64,000 nt of DNA from Chitinophagales bacterium (GCA_013298845.1 JAAFJN010000027.1:1-64000); one strand, 5' to 3'. Shown: positions 49,654 through 60,303, numbered from the stretch's first letter. The notes: generated by a model not told the origin, from the sequence alone. Numbers and translations: made by a program.

Positions 49654-52611
49654 ATGCGAGTTTTTACGACATTTTCATTAAAAAAACTGTTGGTAATGAG
49701 CGTGTTGCTGCTGGGGGCGGGGTTCGCCTTTAGCCAACGCACCGTCACCGGAACAGTACAAGACCAGGAAACCGGTGAATCCCTCATCGGAGTAACCGTG
49801 GTGGAAAAAGAGAATCGGGGTAACGGTGCTGTTACCGACCTCGAGGGCCGCTTTAGCATCAAAGTAGGCGCCAATGCCACCGCTTTAATTTTAAACTACA
49901 CGGGCTTTGCCGAACAGGAAGTTTCGATTGTTGGCATCAACGATGTATCCGTTGAACTGGCCACCAATTCGGTTCTGAAAGAGGTTGTGGTGATTGGTTA
50001 CGGTACGGTCAAACGCGAAGACGCCACCGGCTTGGTCCAAACGGTGTCTTCCGACAAGTTTAACCGGGGGGCTATTACCAGTCCGCAGGAACTGATTGCT
50101 GGTAAAATTGCCGGGGTAGCCATTACCACCGACGGCGGCCCGGGCGGCGGTTCGCGCATCCGCGTGCGCGGCGAGTCGTCCCTTTCGGCCTCCAATGACC
50201 CACTGATTGTGGTAGATGGTGTTCCGCTCAGCAACGACGGCGTTAGTGGCAGCCGGAACCCGCTCAACCTGATTAACCCCAACGACATCGAAACCGTAAC
50301 CGTCCTCAAAGACGCTTCGGCGGCGGCTATTTATGGTAACCGCGCCTCCGGAGGGGTAATTATCATCACCACCAAAAAAGGTACCCTCGGTAAAAAAATC
50401 TCCGTGGGTTACAACGTTAACGTGTCTTCGGGCGAAACCTTTAACCGCGTGGATGTACTGACCGCCGACGAATTCCGGACGGCAGTTGGCAACCGATACG
50501 CGCCAGACAGTGACGCCGTAGCATTGTTGGGCACCGAAAATACCGACTGGCAGGATGTGATTTATCAAAAAGCCTTCGCCCAGGACCATAGCCTCAATTT
50601 ATCCGGCGGCGTGGGTATGGTGCCTTATCGCGTGTCGGTGGGTTACACCAACAAAGACGGCCTGTTGCGCACCGATAATTTTAGCCGTTACTCCGGCGCG
50701 GTCAACCTCAGCCCTAAATTTATCAACAACCGCCTCCAACTCAACCTGAATTTTAAAGGAATCTTGTCGGATAACCACTTCGCCGATCGCGGTGCCATTG
50801 GTTCGGCCCTGAGTTTTGACCCCACCCGCCCGGTACGCGATACCAGCACCCGGTACGGCGGTTATACCACTTGGAAAATTGGAAACGGCAACCCGAATGG
50901 CTTGGCGGCAACGAACCCGCTGGCGTTACTCGAACTCCGCGACGATAACTCTACCGTAAAACACTATATCACCAGTGCTTCGGTGGATTACCGTTTTGCC
51001 CGCATACCGCAGTTGCGTTACAACCTGAATGTGGCTTATGACCGCTCTAATGGTTCCGGAACTGTAGTTATACCTAATTTCGCATCTTTTGCTTTTGATG
51101 TCGTGAATGGTGGAGGCGTAAATAATACCTACGAGCAAACGCGTACTAACTCGGTGTTGGAAACCTACGCTAACTTTAAAGAAACCTACGGCATTCATAC
51201 CGTGGACGCGATGGCGGGTTATTCGTATCAAAAGTTTGCCAACGAAAGTTCCTTTAAAAATTCGGATACTGCCGGATCTACCCAAGAGACTCTTACGGGC
51301 GAAGATGGCTCCGAACTGGTGTTGATCTCGACGTATGCTCGTTTGAACTACTCGTTAAAAGATCGCTACCTCCTCACGTTGTCGGCGCGGCGCGATGGTA
51401 CTTCCCGTTTTGCGCCCGAATACCGCTGGGGTAATTTTTACGCTGCGGCTTTTGCGGTAAAAGTGATTGATAACAACAATAAATACCTCAACAACGTCAA
51501 ATTACGCGCCAGTTGGGGTAAAACCGGCCAGCAAGCCATTGGTGACGATTACGCCTACAAAGCGCGCTATCAGGTTGGTACGCCAACGGTTCAATACCAA
51601 TTGGGCGATAGTTTGTACACCATTCTCCGCCCGAACGGTTATGTACGCGACATTAAATGGGAAGAAACCAGCTCATTCAACCTTGGTGCAGATTTTAGCC
51701 TGATTCGCAACCGCATCAGCGGTACCGTGGATATTTATCAACGCAATACCAGCGATTTGCTCAATTTTATCGCCTTTCCTGCTTTATCGAACCTTACCAA
51801 CTTTGCCACTGACAATATTGGCTCGATGGAAACCAAAGGTATCGAGGTGAGTATGAACTTTACCCCCATTGCCACTAAAAAAGTACAGTGGGAGTTAAAC
51901 ACCAACTTCGCGTACAACCAAAACCGCATTACGAAACTCACCAATAGTTCCGACGATAATTTTGCCGGGGTATTAACCGGTGGTATTTCAGGCGGGGTAG
52001 GTAGTAATATCCAAATCCACAGCGTTGGGTATGCGCCCTCTTCGTTTTACGTGTACGAACAAAAATACGACGAAAACGGGGCATTATTAGAAAACCAGTT
52101 TGTCGACCAAAATGAAGACGGTATTATTAATAGTGCCGACCGCTACCGCTACAGACAACCCGCTCCGGTATATTCGATGGGTTTTACCAGTAACCTTACC
52201 GTGGGTAATTTCGATTTCTCATTTGCCGGACGTTCGTACCTCGGTAATTACGCCTATAACAACGTACAAACTGACATGGGTTATTTGGCGCGGTTGTATC
52301 AAACCAACGGTGGACCGTATTTAACCAATGTACACCAATCGGCGGTTGATTTAAACGTTGCACAACAGGCAAGTCTTACGTTTAGCGATCATTTTGTCAA
52401 AAATGCTTCGTTCCTGCGTTTCGACCACTTTACGGCGGGTTATAACTTCGAAAAACTGGTGGGCCGCTACCTGCGCCTGTACACCACCGTCCAAAATCCA
52501 TTTGTTATTACCCAATACGACGGTCTCGACCCCGAAATTGGCAATGGCATTGACAACAGCACCTATCCACGCCCCCGCACCTATTTGGTGGGAATCAGCG
52601 TCAATTTTTAA
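49654..52611 (+). CDS. susC: SusC/RagA family TonB-linked outer-membrane protein
   Basis: A 985-residue outer-membrane importer. Signal peptide (about 1-28); a carboxypeptidase-D-like domain (about 29-105, GTVQDQETGESLIGVTVVE); a TonB-plug domain (about 115-225) with the SusC signature SIRVRG-like GSRIRVRGESSLSASNDPLI and VVDGVPLSN; and a 22-strand barrel ending in an aromatic residue (...VGISVNF). With SusD it forms a lid-and-barrel complex that imports oligosaccharides using TonB energy. susD follows 22 bases later. It is preceded by tandem repeats and divergent from the SusF-like gene. Confidence 0.96.
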   Translation: MRVFTTFSLKKLLVMSVLLLGAGFAFSQRTVTGTVQDQETGESLIGVTVVEKENRGNGAVTDLEGRFSIKVGANATALILNYTGFAEQEVSIVGINDVSVELATNSVLKEVVVIGYGTVKREDATGLVQTVSSDKFNRGAITSPQELIAGKIAGVAITTDGGPGGGSRIRVRGESSLSASNDPLIVVDGVPLSNDGVSGSRNPLNLINPNDIETVTVLKDASAAAIYGNRASGGVIIITTKKGTLGKKISVGYNVNVSSGETFNRVDVLTADEFRTAVGNRYAPDSDAVALLGTENTDWQDVIYQKAFAQDHSLNLSGGVGMVPYRVSVGYTNKDGLLRTDNFSRYSGAVNLSPKFINNRLQLNLNFKGILSDNHFADRGAIGSALSFDPTRPVRDTSTRYGGYTTWKIGNGNPNGLAATNPLALLELRDDNSTVKHYITSASVDYRFARIPQLRYNLNVAYDRSNGSGTVVIPNFASFAFDVVNGGGVNNTYEQTRTNSVLETYANFKETYGIHTVDAMAGYSYQKFANESSFKNSDTAGSTQETLTGEDGSELVLISTYARLNYSLKDRYLLTLSARRDGTSRFAPEYRWGNFYAAAFAVKVIDNNNKYLNNVKLRASWGKTGQQAIGDDYAYKARYQVGTPTVQYQLGDSLYTILRPNGYVRDIKWEETSSFNLGADFSLIRNRISGTVDIYQRNTSDLLNFIAFPALSNLTNFATDNIGSMETKGIEVSMNFTPIATKKVQWELNTNFAYNQNRITKLTNSSDDNFAGVLTGGISGGVGSNIQIHSVGYAPSSFYVYEQKYDENGALLENQFVDQNEDGIINSADRYRYRQPAPVYSMGFTSNLTVGNFDFSFAGRSYLGNYAYNNVQTDMGYLARLYQTNGGPYLTNVHQSAVDLNVAQQASLTFSDHFVKNASFLRFDHFTAGYNFEKLVGRYLRLYTTVQNPFVITQYDGLDPEIGNGIDNSTYPRPRTYLVGISVNF

Positions 52612-52633
52612 ACCATAAACTACACTCTATACG

Positions 52634-54820
52634 ATGATACGTTATTTTAAAGTACTCAGCGTTGCACTTTTTGTTTTTGGGGCTTCTGGTTGCTTCAAAG
52701 ACCTGGATACAACTCCCATTGATCCCGATATTCTGACGGCCGAGGTCGTGTACGAAGACCCCGCTGCCTACAAACAGGTATTGGCAAAACTCTACGCCGG
52801 TTTGGCAGTATCGGGCCAGCAAGGTCCGGCGGGACAAGCCGATATTTCGGAAATTGACGAAGGTTTTGGTCAATATCTGCGCGGTTTTTGGTACCACCAG
52901 GAACTGTCTACCGACGAGGCTTTAATTGGTTGGAATGACCAGACCATCAAAGATTTTCACGGCCAGACCTGGGGCGCAAGTGACGGTTTTATTTACGCAT
53001 TTTACAGCCGCGTTTTTTACCAGATTGCGTTGTCCAATGAATATCTCCGCGAAACAGCCGACGAAAAACTGGACGCACGCGGGGTGGCTGGTCCATTGCG
53101 CGACCAAATTAAAGCCTACCGCGCCGAAGCCCGTTTTCTGCGTGCTTTGAGTTACTGGCACGGTTTGGATTTGTTCCGCAATACGCCATTTGCCACCGAA
53201 GATTACGTATTGGGCAGTGCGCCACCGCCACAAACCAACGCGGCCGATTTGTACGCTTTTATCGAGTCTGAATTAAAGGCCATTGATGCCGACCTCGTGG
53301 CACCCCGTACCAACGAATACGGTCGCGCCGATAAAGCCGCCGCCTGGATGTTGTTGGCTAAATTGTACCTCAACGCCGAGGTGTATACCGGCCAAAGAAA
53401 ATACCAGGAGTCGCTGGACTACTGCAAAAAAATCCTGGAAGCGGGTTACACCTTGGAACCAACGTACCAAAACCTGTTTCTAGCCGATAACCACAATTCG
53501 CAGGAAATCATTTTCTCCATTAATTTCGACGGTGTGAGCACCCGTACTTGGGGCGGCATGACCTTTATCATTCGCGCTGGTATTGGCGGCAGCATGGACC
53601 CCACCGAATCGGGCGTGGTCAGCGGCTGGGGCGGTGTACGCACGACTCCCGAATTTGTGGGTAAATTCCCCTCGGATCTGACGGGGGTTAAAACGGGCTT
53701 TAACGATGGCAAAACCGTAAGTTACCCCAAAGTGTACGTACCTGGTTCTCACCAGGGTTTCGACGCCACCCAAACGAGCAACTCTTTGGCATCGCCCACG
53801 AGCAACAAAATTTACGAAGGGTACAAATATTTCCCCGACGACAATACACAAATTTATTTTACCCAAATTTCGTCCAACAGCGCGCCTAAATTTGGCGATA
53901 ACGGGGCCAACGGCTCGCTCGAAACGGGCGGCGCGGCCATTGTTATTCCCCAAAAAGGATTTTATTATTTCCGGGTTGACCTAAATGCCAAAACGTACAC
54001 GTACGAAAAGCGTGATTTGAGCATCGTAGGTTCGGCCACCGGCGGCGTAGATATTCCGATGGTATGGGAAGAAGAAACCCAAACGATGGTAGCGGCCGGC
54101 CAATTGAGCATAGGTACGTTTAAATTCCGCGCCAACAACGCCGATGTCGTCGTCTACGGCGACGCCGACCGTGACTCTCTGCTGACCCTCAACGGTGGCG
54201 ATATTACCATTGACCAGGCGGGCGGCTACAAAATATTATTGGACCTGGATAAACCCGACTACACTTACCAGGTGCAGTTGACCAGTTTTGACCGCCGCGG
54301 TATGTTTTACGCCGATGGCCAACGTTTGGAAATTGACGACTTGTCGTTGTTTACCGATGGTTACGCGGTGCGTAAATTCCGCAACGTAACGTCCACGGGA
54401 GTGCGCGGCAAAGACACAGACTTCCCGGACACGGACTTCCCGATGTTCCGCCTCGCCGATGTGTACCTGATGGCCGCCGAAGCCGTTTTGCGTGGTGCCG
54501 AAGGCGGCAACAAAGAACTGGCAGTTCAATACTTCAACAAAGTGCGCGAACGGGCCTTTACGGGTTCAGCGGGTAATTTTAACGCTGGCAACCTTACATT
54601 GGACGTGATTCTGGACGAACGCGGCCGCGAATTGTACTGGGAATGCCACCGCCGTACGGATTTGATTCGCTTTGGTCAATTTACCGACGGTACTTATCGC
54701 TGGGCCTGGAAAGGCGGCGTTAAGGAAGGTAAAGCCACCGAAAGTTTCCGCAATATTTACCCCATTCCATCGAATGACATGGGCGTAAATCCAAATTTGG
54801 TGCAAAACCCCGGGTATTAA
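52634..54820 (+). CDS. susD: SusD/RagB family lipoprotein with inserted SusF-like modules
   Basis: A surface lipoprotein forming the glycan-binding lid on SusC. The lipobox is FGASGC (about 15-20). SusD features are YKQVLAKLYAGLAVSG near the N-terminus, the TPR-like YRAEARFLRALSYWHGLDLF (about 169-188) and the late FPMFRLADVYLMAAEAVLRG and RDVI-type DVILDERGRELYWECHRRTDLIRFG. At 728 residues it is about 200 longer than usual. The excess lies at about 390-550 and contains roughly one and a half SusE/SusF-type modules: IVGSATGG, FKFRANNAD and GGDITIDQAGGYKILLDLD resemble the repeats of the divergent gene. Such an insertion may add a second glycan-binding site. Confidence 0.93.
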   Translation: MIRYFKVLSVALFVFGASGCFKDLDTTPIDPDILTAEVVYEDPAAYKQVLAKLYAGLAVSGQQGPAGQADISEIDEGFGQYLRGFWYHQELSTDEALIGWNDQTIKDFHGQTWGASDGFIYAFYSRVFYQIALSNEYLRETADEKLDARGVAGPLRDQIKAYRAEARFLRALSYWHGLDLFRNTPFATEDYVLGSAPPPQTNAADLYAFIESELKAIDADLVAPRTNEYGRADKAAAWMLLAKLYLNAEVYTGQRKYQESLDYCKKILEAGYTLEPTYQNLFLADNHNSQEIIFSINFDGVSTRTWGGMTFIIRAGIGGSMDPTESGVVSGWGGVRTTPEFVGKFPSDLTGVKTGFNDGKTVSYPKVYVPGSHQGFDATQTSNSLASPTSNKIYEGYKYFPDDNTQIYFTQISSNSAPKFGDNGANGSLETGGAAIVIPQKGFYYFRVDLNAKTYTYEKRDLSIVGSATGGVDIPMVWEEETQTMVAAGQLSIGTFKFRANNADVVVYGDADRDSLLTLNGGDITIDQAGGYKILLDLDKPDYTYQVQLTSFDRRGMFYADGQRLEIDDLSLFTDGYAVRKFRNVTSTGVRGKDTDFPDTDFPMFRLADVYLMAAEAVLRGAEGGNKELAVQYFNKVRERAFTGSAGNFNAGNLTLDVILDERGRELYWECHRRTDLIRFGQFTDGTYRWAWKGGVKEGKATESFRNIYPIPSNDMGVNPNLVQNPGY

Positions 54821-54840
54821 TTGTTCGTAGTTATATCCCA

Positions 54841-54880
54841 AAAAAAGCGGCATCCGGTCATCCGGGTGTCGCTTTTTTTT
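54841..54880. terminator. Bidirectional terminator between susD and GH3 gene
   Basis: AGCGGCATCCGG (54846-54857) pairs imperfectly with CCGGGTGTCGCT (54862-54873), flanked by A6 on the left and T8 on the right. It serves both convergent genes. Confidence 0.85.
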
Positions 54881-54891
54881 GGGCTCAATGC

Positions 54892-56421
54892 TTAGAAACT
54901 GTTTACAGTGGTCACGTGTGCCAGCCAATGCTCCAGGGTTTTGCCCTTCATCACCCGCGGAATTTTGGTTTGGCCGTTCATTTTGCCCTGGCTCGACAAC
55001 CAATTATAAAAGGTATCGCAGGGCAACAGCGTGGCGCGTACGTGGTGCAGGGCAAACTCCCGCTCCGTCGCGTAGTCGTCGTTGAGAATTTTGAGGTGCT
55101 GATCCACCAACTGAATAAACACTTCGGGCGATACCGCTTGGTTTTCCATACTAATCCACCACTGGTGCGCCCAACCCGTGCCTTCGCGGAAACCCGCCAC
55201 GGCAAACTCGCGTACACCCGCGTGCAAGGCCAGATCGGCCCGGCGAACGGCTTCGTTGATATTATCCACCGATAAATGTTCGCCGCAAACGCTCAAAAAT
55301 AATTTGGTGCGGCCCGTAATTCGGAACGTGAGTTGCTCCACGTCGTTGAACATAATGGTATCGCCCAGCAAATAGCGCCACAAACCGGCGTTGGTAGAAA
55401 TAACGAGAGCGTAGGAAACATCATTTTGTACTTGGTCGAGGCCCACCACTTCAGGGTGTTCGCGCAAGTTGCCATCTTCGTCAAAGTTGCGGTCATTGAA
55501 CGGCACAAACTCGTAATAAATACCGTTGTTGATGAGCAATTTGAGCGGGCTGCCCGGTTTGGGCTGATAGCCAAAATAGCCTTCGGAGGCCAGATAAGTA
55601 TCGGCATCGAGTACCGTTTTGCCCAATAATTTTTCAAAAGAAGTACGGTACGGCTCAAAAAACACGCCACTGTGGGCGTAAAAGCGGAAATTGGGCCACA
55701 ACTCGTGAATATGATTCAACCCGTAATGCGCAATTATTTTTTCAAAAACAATTTGCACCCACATCGGGTTACCCACCACCAGGCCAATATCCCAGCGTTC
55801 GGCGTTTTGGACAATGGCCTCAATGCGGCTGTTCCAGTCTTTAAGGTCGGTAATCTGGCGGCCGGGCCGGTAATACGGCTCCAGCCAAACGGGCCGGTTG
55901 AGGCCCATAATGCCGCTTAAATCGCCGGTGTAATGTTGCCCGTCGCGTTGCAAACTGGTGCCGCTGCCAATCATCAGGATGGATTTAAGCACCTGCCCCG
56001 GCGGAATTTTGAAGTGAACCAGGTCAAAAAACGAACGCATCACCGATCTGGTCATGCTGCTGAGCATATCCTGGGTAACGGGGATGTATTTGCTGGCCGC
56101 TCCCGAAGTACCGCTGCTGAGCGCATAATACGGAATAATGCCCGGCCAGGTAACATTTGGTTCATCCTGGAGGGCAAACCGGAGCCATTTCTGATAAAAT
56201 GTATCGTAATCGGTTATTGGCACGATGGCCCTGAACAGGGAGGAAGGTGTAGCAGCGGCGGTCATTTCGGAGAAATGATGATGACGCCCAAACTCCGTTT
56301 TGCGCGCTTTATGGAGCAGTTTGTACAGCTGCATTTCCTGCTGCTGTACCATTGCTCTACTGCTAAATAAAAAGGGAAATTTTGGTGAATGCTTATGTTT
56401 AAACGCTTTTGCTGAAATCAT
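54892..56421 (-). CDS. GH3 family acyl-adenylating protein
   Basis: A 509-residue member of the GH3 (auxin-responsive) family, ANL-type enzymes that activate carboxylic acids with ATP and join them to amines. Landmarks are YYALSSGTSGAASKYIPVT (about 97-115, the phosphate-binding loop), ASEGYFGYQPK, a YEFVPFND segment, and YRYLLGDTI-like WRYLLGDTIMF (about 340). The start at 56421 is chosen over 56454 to avoid running into the upstream gene, whose stop is at 56432. It is widespread but uncharacterised in Bacteroidota. It follows the LpxH-like gene by 10 bases, so an envelope role is possible; the substrate is unknown. Confidence 0.88.
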   Translation of the reverse strand: MISAKAFKHKHSPKFPFLFSSRAMVQQQEMQLYKLLHKARKTEFGRHHHFSEMTAAATPSSLFRAIVPITDYDTFYQKWLRFALQDEPNVTWPGIIPYYALSSGTSGAASKYIPVTQDMLSSMTRSVMRSFFDLVHFKIPPGQVLKSILMIGSGTSLQRDGQHYTGDLSGIMGLNRPVWLEPYYRPGRQITDLKDWNSRIEAIVQNAERWDIGLVVGNPMWVQIVFEKIIAHYGLNHIHELWPNFRFYAHSGVFFEPYRTSFEKLLGKTVLDADTYLASEGYFGYQPKPGSPLKLLINNGIYYEFVPFNDRNFDEDGNLREHPEVVGLDQVQNDVSYALVISTNAGLWRYLLGDTIMFNDVEQLTFRITGRTKLFLSVCGEHLSVDNINEAVRRADLALHAGVREFAVAGFREGTGWAHQWWISMENQAVSPEVFIQLVDQHLKILNDDYATEREFALHHVRATLLPCDTFYNWLSSQGKMNGQTKIPRVMKGKTLEHWLAHVTTVNSF

Positions 56422-56431
56422 GTTTGCTGAG

Positions 56432-57301
56432 TTAAAGGGCATCGAACGCCGCAATGTGCGCCGGGTTGGGGATAAAATCCTCCGAAGCCTGTGCTTTGAC
56501 CTGTTGGTCGGTTCTGTGTTTTACCTTGAGTTTTGGGTTTACCAAATCATAATCGGCGGGATCGTAGGTGTAAATCCCCCATTTGCCGTTTTTGTACTCG
56601 AGCGACGTGAGGTGTTCTACCCAATCGCCAGAGTTCAAATAGGTTACTTTTTTGCCGTTTTTGCCGGTAAATTCGCGCATTTGGGGCATGTGAATGTGCC
56701 CGCACACCACGTAATCGTAACCTTTTTCGGCAGCCAGTTCAACGGCTGTTTGTTCAAAATCAGAAATGAACTTTACCGCGCCTTTTACCTTTTTTTTGAC
56801 TTTGGCCGAAAATGACACCGGCCCTAAACCAACAACACTGCGCAGGCGATTGATGGACCGATTAATACGAATCAACAAATCGTATCCTTGTCCACCGAGG
56901 CGAGCCAGCCATTTGGCGCGCTGAATACTGCTGTCAAATACATCCCCGTGAAACACCCAATGGGTTTCGCCATTAATGGAAAAAACCAGTTTGTTACGCA
57001 GGTGAATTTGGCCAAAACTCATGTCGGCAAATTTCCGAAACAAATCATCGTGATTTCCCGTCAGATAATACACTTTGGTGCCGTTGACCGACATCTTCAT
57101 GATGCGGCGCAGCACTTCGAGGTGCTCTTTTGGAAAATAACTTTTTTTAAAGTTCCAGATGTCAATAATGTCGCCGTTCAGAATCAGCGTTTGGGGCTGA
57201 ATACTTTTCAGGTAATTGAGCAATTCCACCGCGTGGCTGCCGTAGGTACCTAAATGGGCATCGGAAAGGACAACAATATCGGGAGTGCGTTTGAAGTACA
57301 T
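56432..57301 (-). CDS. Metallophosphoesterase, UDP-2,3-diacylglucosamine diphosphatase-like
   Basis: A 289-residue calcineurin-fold phosphatase. All five metal-binding motifs are present: LSDAHLG (about 12-18), NGDIIDIWN (about 42-50), TGNHDDLF (about 81-88), VFHGDVFD (about 116-123) and CGHIHMPQ (about 205-212). The pattern is closest to LpxH-type enzymes, which cleave UDP-2,3-diacylglucosamine to lipid X in lipid A synthesis; in Bacteroidota this subgroup is the usual LpxH candidate. LpxA, LpxC and LpxD are encoded elsewhere in the window, which supports the role. Upstream of the GH3 gene in one operon. Confidence 0.8.
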   Translation of the reverse strand: MYFKRTPDIVVLSDAHLGTYGSHAVELLNYLKSIQPQTLILNGDIIDIWNFKKSYFPKEHLEVLRRIMKMSVNGTKVYYLTGNHDDLFRKFADMSFGQIHLRNKLVFSINGETHWVFHGDVFDSSIQRAKWLARLGGQGYDLLIRINRSINRLRSVVGLGPVSFSAKVKKKVKGAVKFISDFEQTAVELAAEKGYDYVVCGHIHMPQMREFTGKNGKKVTYLNSGDWVEHLTSLEYKNGKWGIYTYDPADYDLVNPKLKVKHRTDQQVKAQASEDFIPNPAHIAAFDAL

Positions 57302-57490
57302 TGATTAAATTTTGGGCAAAATTGAGGGCGTTTGCTTCAGATTACGGTTAAATGAATATTAAGTGTACACTAAAATTCTGCTACTTAACACAAACTTCAC
57401 ATAGGCTTAAAACTGGCTTTCCTATTGCCGCCTATGGCCAAGCGACCTTTGCGCCATTAAATATCCGTCAGTATTAAAATTTTTAGTTTT

Positions 57491-60268
57491 ATGAAATCCG
57501 TCCAAGTACTTTTTTCTATTTTATTTATGTTCGTGGCAACGGCGCTCGTTGCCCAAAACAAAGGCAAAATTGCCGGTAAAATCCTCGACAAAGCCATCGG
57601 TGAAGACCTCATCGGGGCAACCGTACAAATTGAAGGCACCAATATTGGTGCCGTTACCGACATCGAAGGCAAGTTTATTCTCGCCGTCGCACCCGGTACT
57701 TACACCGTTGTGGTAAGTTATATCTCTTACCGCACCGAAAAAATTCAGGCCGAAGTAAAAGCCGACGAGGTAATTTTCCTCAACGTAGCCCTCGAAGAAA
57801 GCAGCAGCAAACTCACCGAGGTTACCATTACTTATACCGTACAAAAATCGAGCGCACTGGCCCTGCTCACCGAGCGCAAAAACGCCGCTACGGTTTCCGA
57901 CGGGGTTTCGGCCGAACTGATTCGCCGCACGCCCGACCGCTCTACTTCCGACGTGTTGAAACGCGTTACGGGAGCCAGTATTCAGGAAGGAAAATTTGCG
58001 GTTATCCGGGGTATGAACGACCGTTACAACGCCGGTTACCTCGACGGTGCATTGTTGCCTTCGACCGAAAGTGACCGTAAAGCGTTTGCTTTTGACGTTA
58101 TTCCGGCCAACTTGATTGATAATTTGCAAATTGTAAAAGCCGGTACGCCCGATGTAAGCGGCGATTTTGGCGGTGGCATTATCAAAATCAACACAAAAGC
58201 CGTTCCCGAAAAATTTACGCAAAGCATTTCCATCGGTGGACAAACGCACTCGCTCACTACGTTTAAAAGTTTCAGCGAAGCCGCTAAATACTCCGGCGAA
58301 GCATTGGGTTTGGTCAACAACAAACGCGATTTACCCAATTTGGCGGAAGGCGAACTCAAACTCGCCAACTTATTCCCCTCCACCGAACAAAAAGAACAAT
58401 TGGCCACCAGTTCGCGCCCCTTTAACCACGATTGGAGCAGCACTTCTAAAGATGCCATGCCCAATACCCGTTTTGCTTACTCGCTCGGCCTCCCAATTAA
58501 ACTCTCCGACGACCGCAAGTTGGGCATTTTGGTGGCGTTGAACTACAGCAATACGCGTCGTTTTTCCGAAAATAAAATCAACACCTTCGATGGTTCCGGT
58601 CAAACGGCATCATTAACCGACCAAAGTTTTTTGCAAAATATCACATCCGGTGGTATTTTGAACGTGAACTACGTTTCGGGTAAAACCCAAATCAGCCTGC
58701 GCAACTTGTTAAACGTAAACGCCGATTATAATACCGTTCAACGCGAAGGCATGAGCGATATCGTCAATGGCGTTGAAGCCCGTACCACCGCTAATTTGAT
58801 GAGCAATAACCGCCTCGTCAACAGCGCAGTATCGTTGAAACACGTGGTAGGTGATAATTTCCTTACGATTCAGGCGAACGCCAACTACGCCAATGTACGC
58901 CGCCGGATCCCCGATTTCCGCATTGTAAGTTACACTAAAACACCCGAAGACGAAAATTTCCGCTTGGCAACGGGCGACTTTTTCAACTCCAGCACGGGTC
59001 GTTTTGCTTCTGATTTGAACGAAAACCTCGCGGGAGGACAATTGGAAGTATCTAAAAGTTTGGACACACGCCGTTTCAAAACCAACGTAAAAGTGGGTAC
59101 TTCGTTCCAGCAACGCAACCGCGATTTTTACGGCCGCAGTTTTGTTTATAATGGCAACATCGGTCAGCCCACCTACGATCCGGCCAAAGATCTTTCGGCG
59201 GATAATATTGCGGGTAATCGCCTCTATATGTTGGAAAAAACCTCCGACGATATTGGTTACTACAACGGCAAACAACAGGTAACTGCCGCTTACGCCATGG
59301 CTGACCAACGTTTTAACGAAAAGTTCCGCGCTTTGTACGGGGTTCGTTACGAAAACGCCATGATTGATGTGTCCAACGAAAAAATCGGCACCGAAATCGC
59401 CAATATTAAACAAGGCGTGGTGTTACCATCGGCGCACTTGACCTTTGCCATTAACGATAAAATGAACCTGCGCGGTTCGTATTTTGCTTCGGTTAATCGC
59501 CCTGAGTTCCGTGAATTGGCGCCGTTCTCGTTTTATGTTTTTGACAAAAACGCCGAAATTCGTGGTAACCAAGACCTTAAAATTGCCAACCTGAACAATT
59601 TTGACCTTCGTTGGGAATTTTTCCCGTCGGGCAGCCAGGTCATTTCAGCGGGTGCTTTTTACAAAAAAATTCAAAACCCGGTCGAGTTTAACATTGATAT
59701 CACCCAAGTATTTACCACGTTTACTTTTGAAAACGAACGTTCGGCCGATATCTACGGGGTAGAATTTGAGGTGCGCAAAAACTTCGACTTTTTGGGCGAC
59801 CGCCAAGTGTGGAACGACATCGTGGTGTTCTCTAACCTCGCTTTGATTCGCTCTTCTTTGTCCTTTGAAGAAGGCTCACAGGCGGCTCCTGATCGTCCGT
59901 TGCAAGGCCAATCGCCTTACGTTTTGAACGGCGGTATCCAATATGAAAGTGAGCAAAATGGTTGGTTCGGTAGCGCGGTATTCAACCGCATTGGTCGCCG
60001 GATTGCTTTTGTGGGCGTTGATCCGCAATTTGGCGATACCCGCCAGGACATTTACGAAGCCCCCCGTACGGTGGTAGATTTGCAAGTGGGTAAAAACTTT
60101 GGCAAACTCAACCTCAAATTCACGGTAGGTGATGTATTGCGCCAAAAACTTACCTATTACCAGGATGCCGATAAAAGTGGTAAATTTGAAAAAGGTGGTA
60201 CCGACCGCCAAATGTTCCAGTTTATCAACGGCACAACACTCAGCCTCACCGCCGGCTACACCCTCTAA
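57491..60268 (+). CDS. TonB-dependent outer-membrane receptor
   Basis: A 925-residue receptor: a signal peptide (MKSVQVLFSILFMFVATALVAQ); a carboxypeptidase-D-like domain (about 23-112, GKIAGKILDKAIGEDLIGAT); a plug domain (about 125-240) with RTPDRSTSDVLKRVTGASIQ and VIRGMNDRYNAGYLDGALLP; and a barrel ending LSLTAGYTL. The VIRGMNDRYN plug and absence of an adjacent SusD separate it from the SusC group; it belongs with lone receptors for iron chelates, peptides or other small nutrients. The ligand cannot be inferred. It ends at a strong terminator. Confidence 0.93.
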   Translation: MKSVQVLFSILFMFVATALVAQNKGKIAGKILDKAIGEDLIGATVQIEGTNIGAVTDIEGKFILAVAPGTYTVVVSYISYRTEKIQAEVKADEVIFLNVALEESSSKLTEVTITYTVQKSSALALLTERKNAATVSDGVSAELIRRTPDRSTSDVLKRVTGASIQEGKFAVIRGMNDRYNAGYLDGALLPSTESDRKAFAFDVIPANLIDNLQIVKAGTPDVSGDFGGGIIKINTKAVPEKFTQSISIGGQTHSLTTFKSFSEAAKYSGEALGLVNNKRDLPNLAEGELKLANLFPSTEQKEQLATSSRPFNHDWSSTSKDAMPNTRFAYSLGLPIKLSDDRKLGILVALNYSNTRRFSENKINTFDGSGQTASLTDQSFLQNITSGGILNVNYVSGKTQISLRNLLNVNADYNTVQREGMSDIVNGVEARTTANLMSNNRLVNSAVSLKHVVGDNFLTIQANANYANVRRRIPDFRIVSYTKTPEDENFRLATGDFFNSSTGRFASDLNENLAGGQLEVSKSLDTRRFKTNVKVGTSFQQRNRDFYGRSFVYNGNIGQPTYDPAKDLSADNIAGNRLYMLEKTSDDIGYYNGKQQVTAAYAMADQRFNEKFRALYGVRYENAMIDVSNEKIGTEIANIKQGVVLPSAHLTFAINDKMNLRGSYFASVNRPEFRELAPFSFYVFDKNAEIRGNQDLKIANLNNFDLRWEFFPSGSQVISAGAFYKKIQNPVEFNIDITQVFTTFTFENERSADIYGVEFEVRKNFDFLGDRQVWNDIVVFSNLALIRSSLSFEEGSQAAPDRPLQGQSPYVLNGGIQYESEQNGWFGSAVFNRIGRRIAFVGVDPQFGDTRQDIYEAPRTVVDLQVGKNFGKLNLKFTVGDVLRQKLTYYQDADKSGKFEKGGTDRQMFQFINGTTLSLTAGYTL

Positions 60269-60303
60269 GAAATTTTAATACACAACAATAGACGGATTTT
60301 TTC

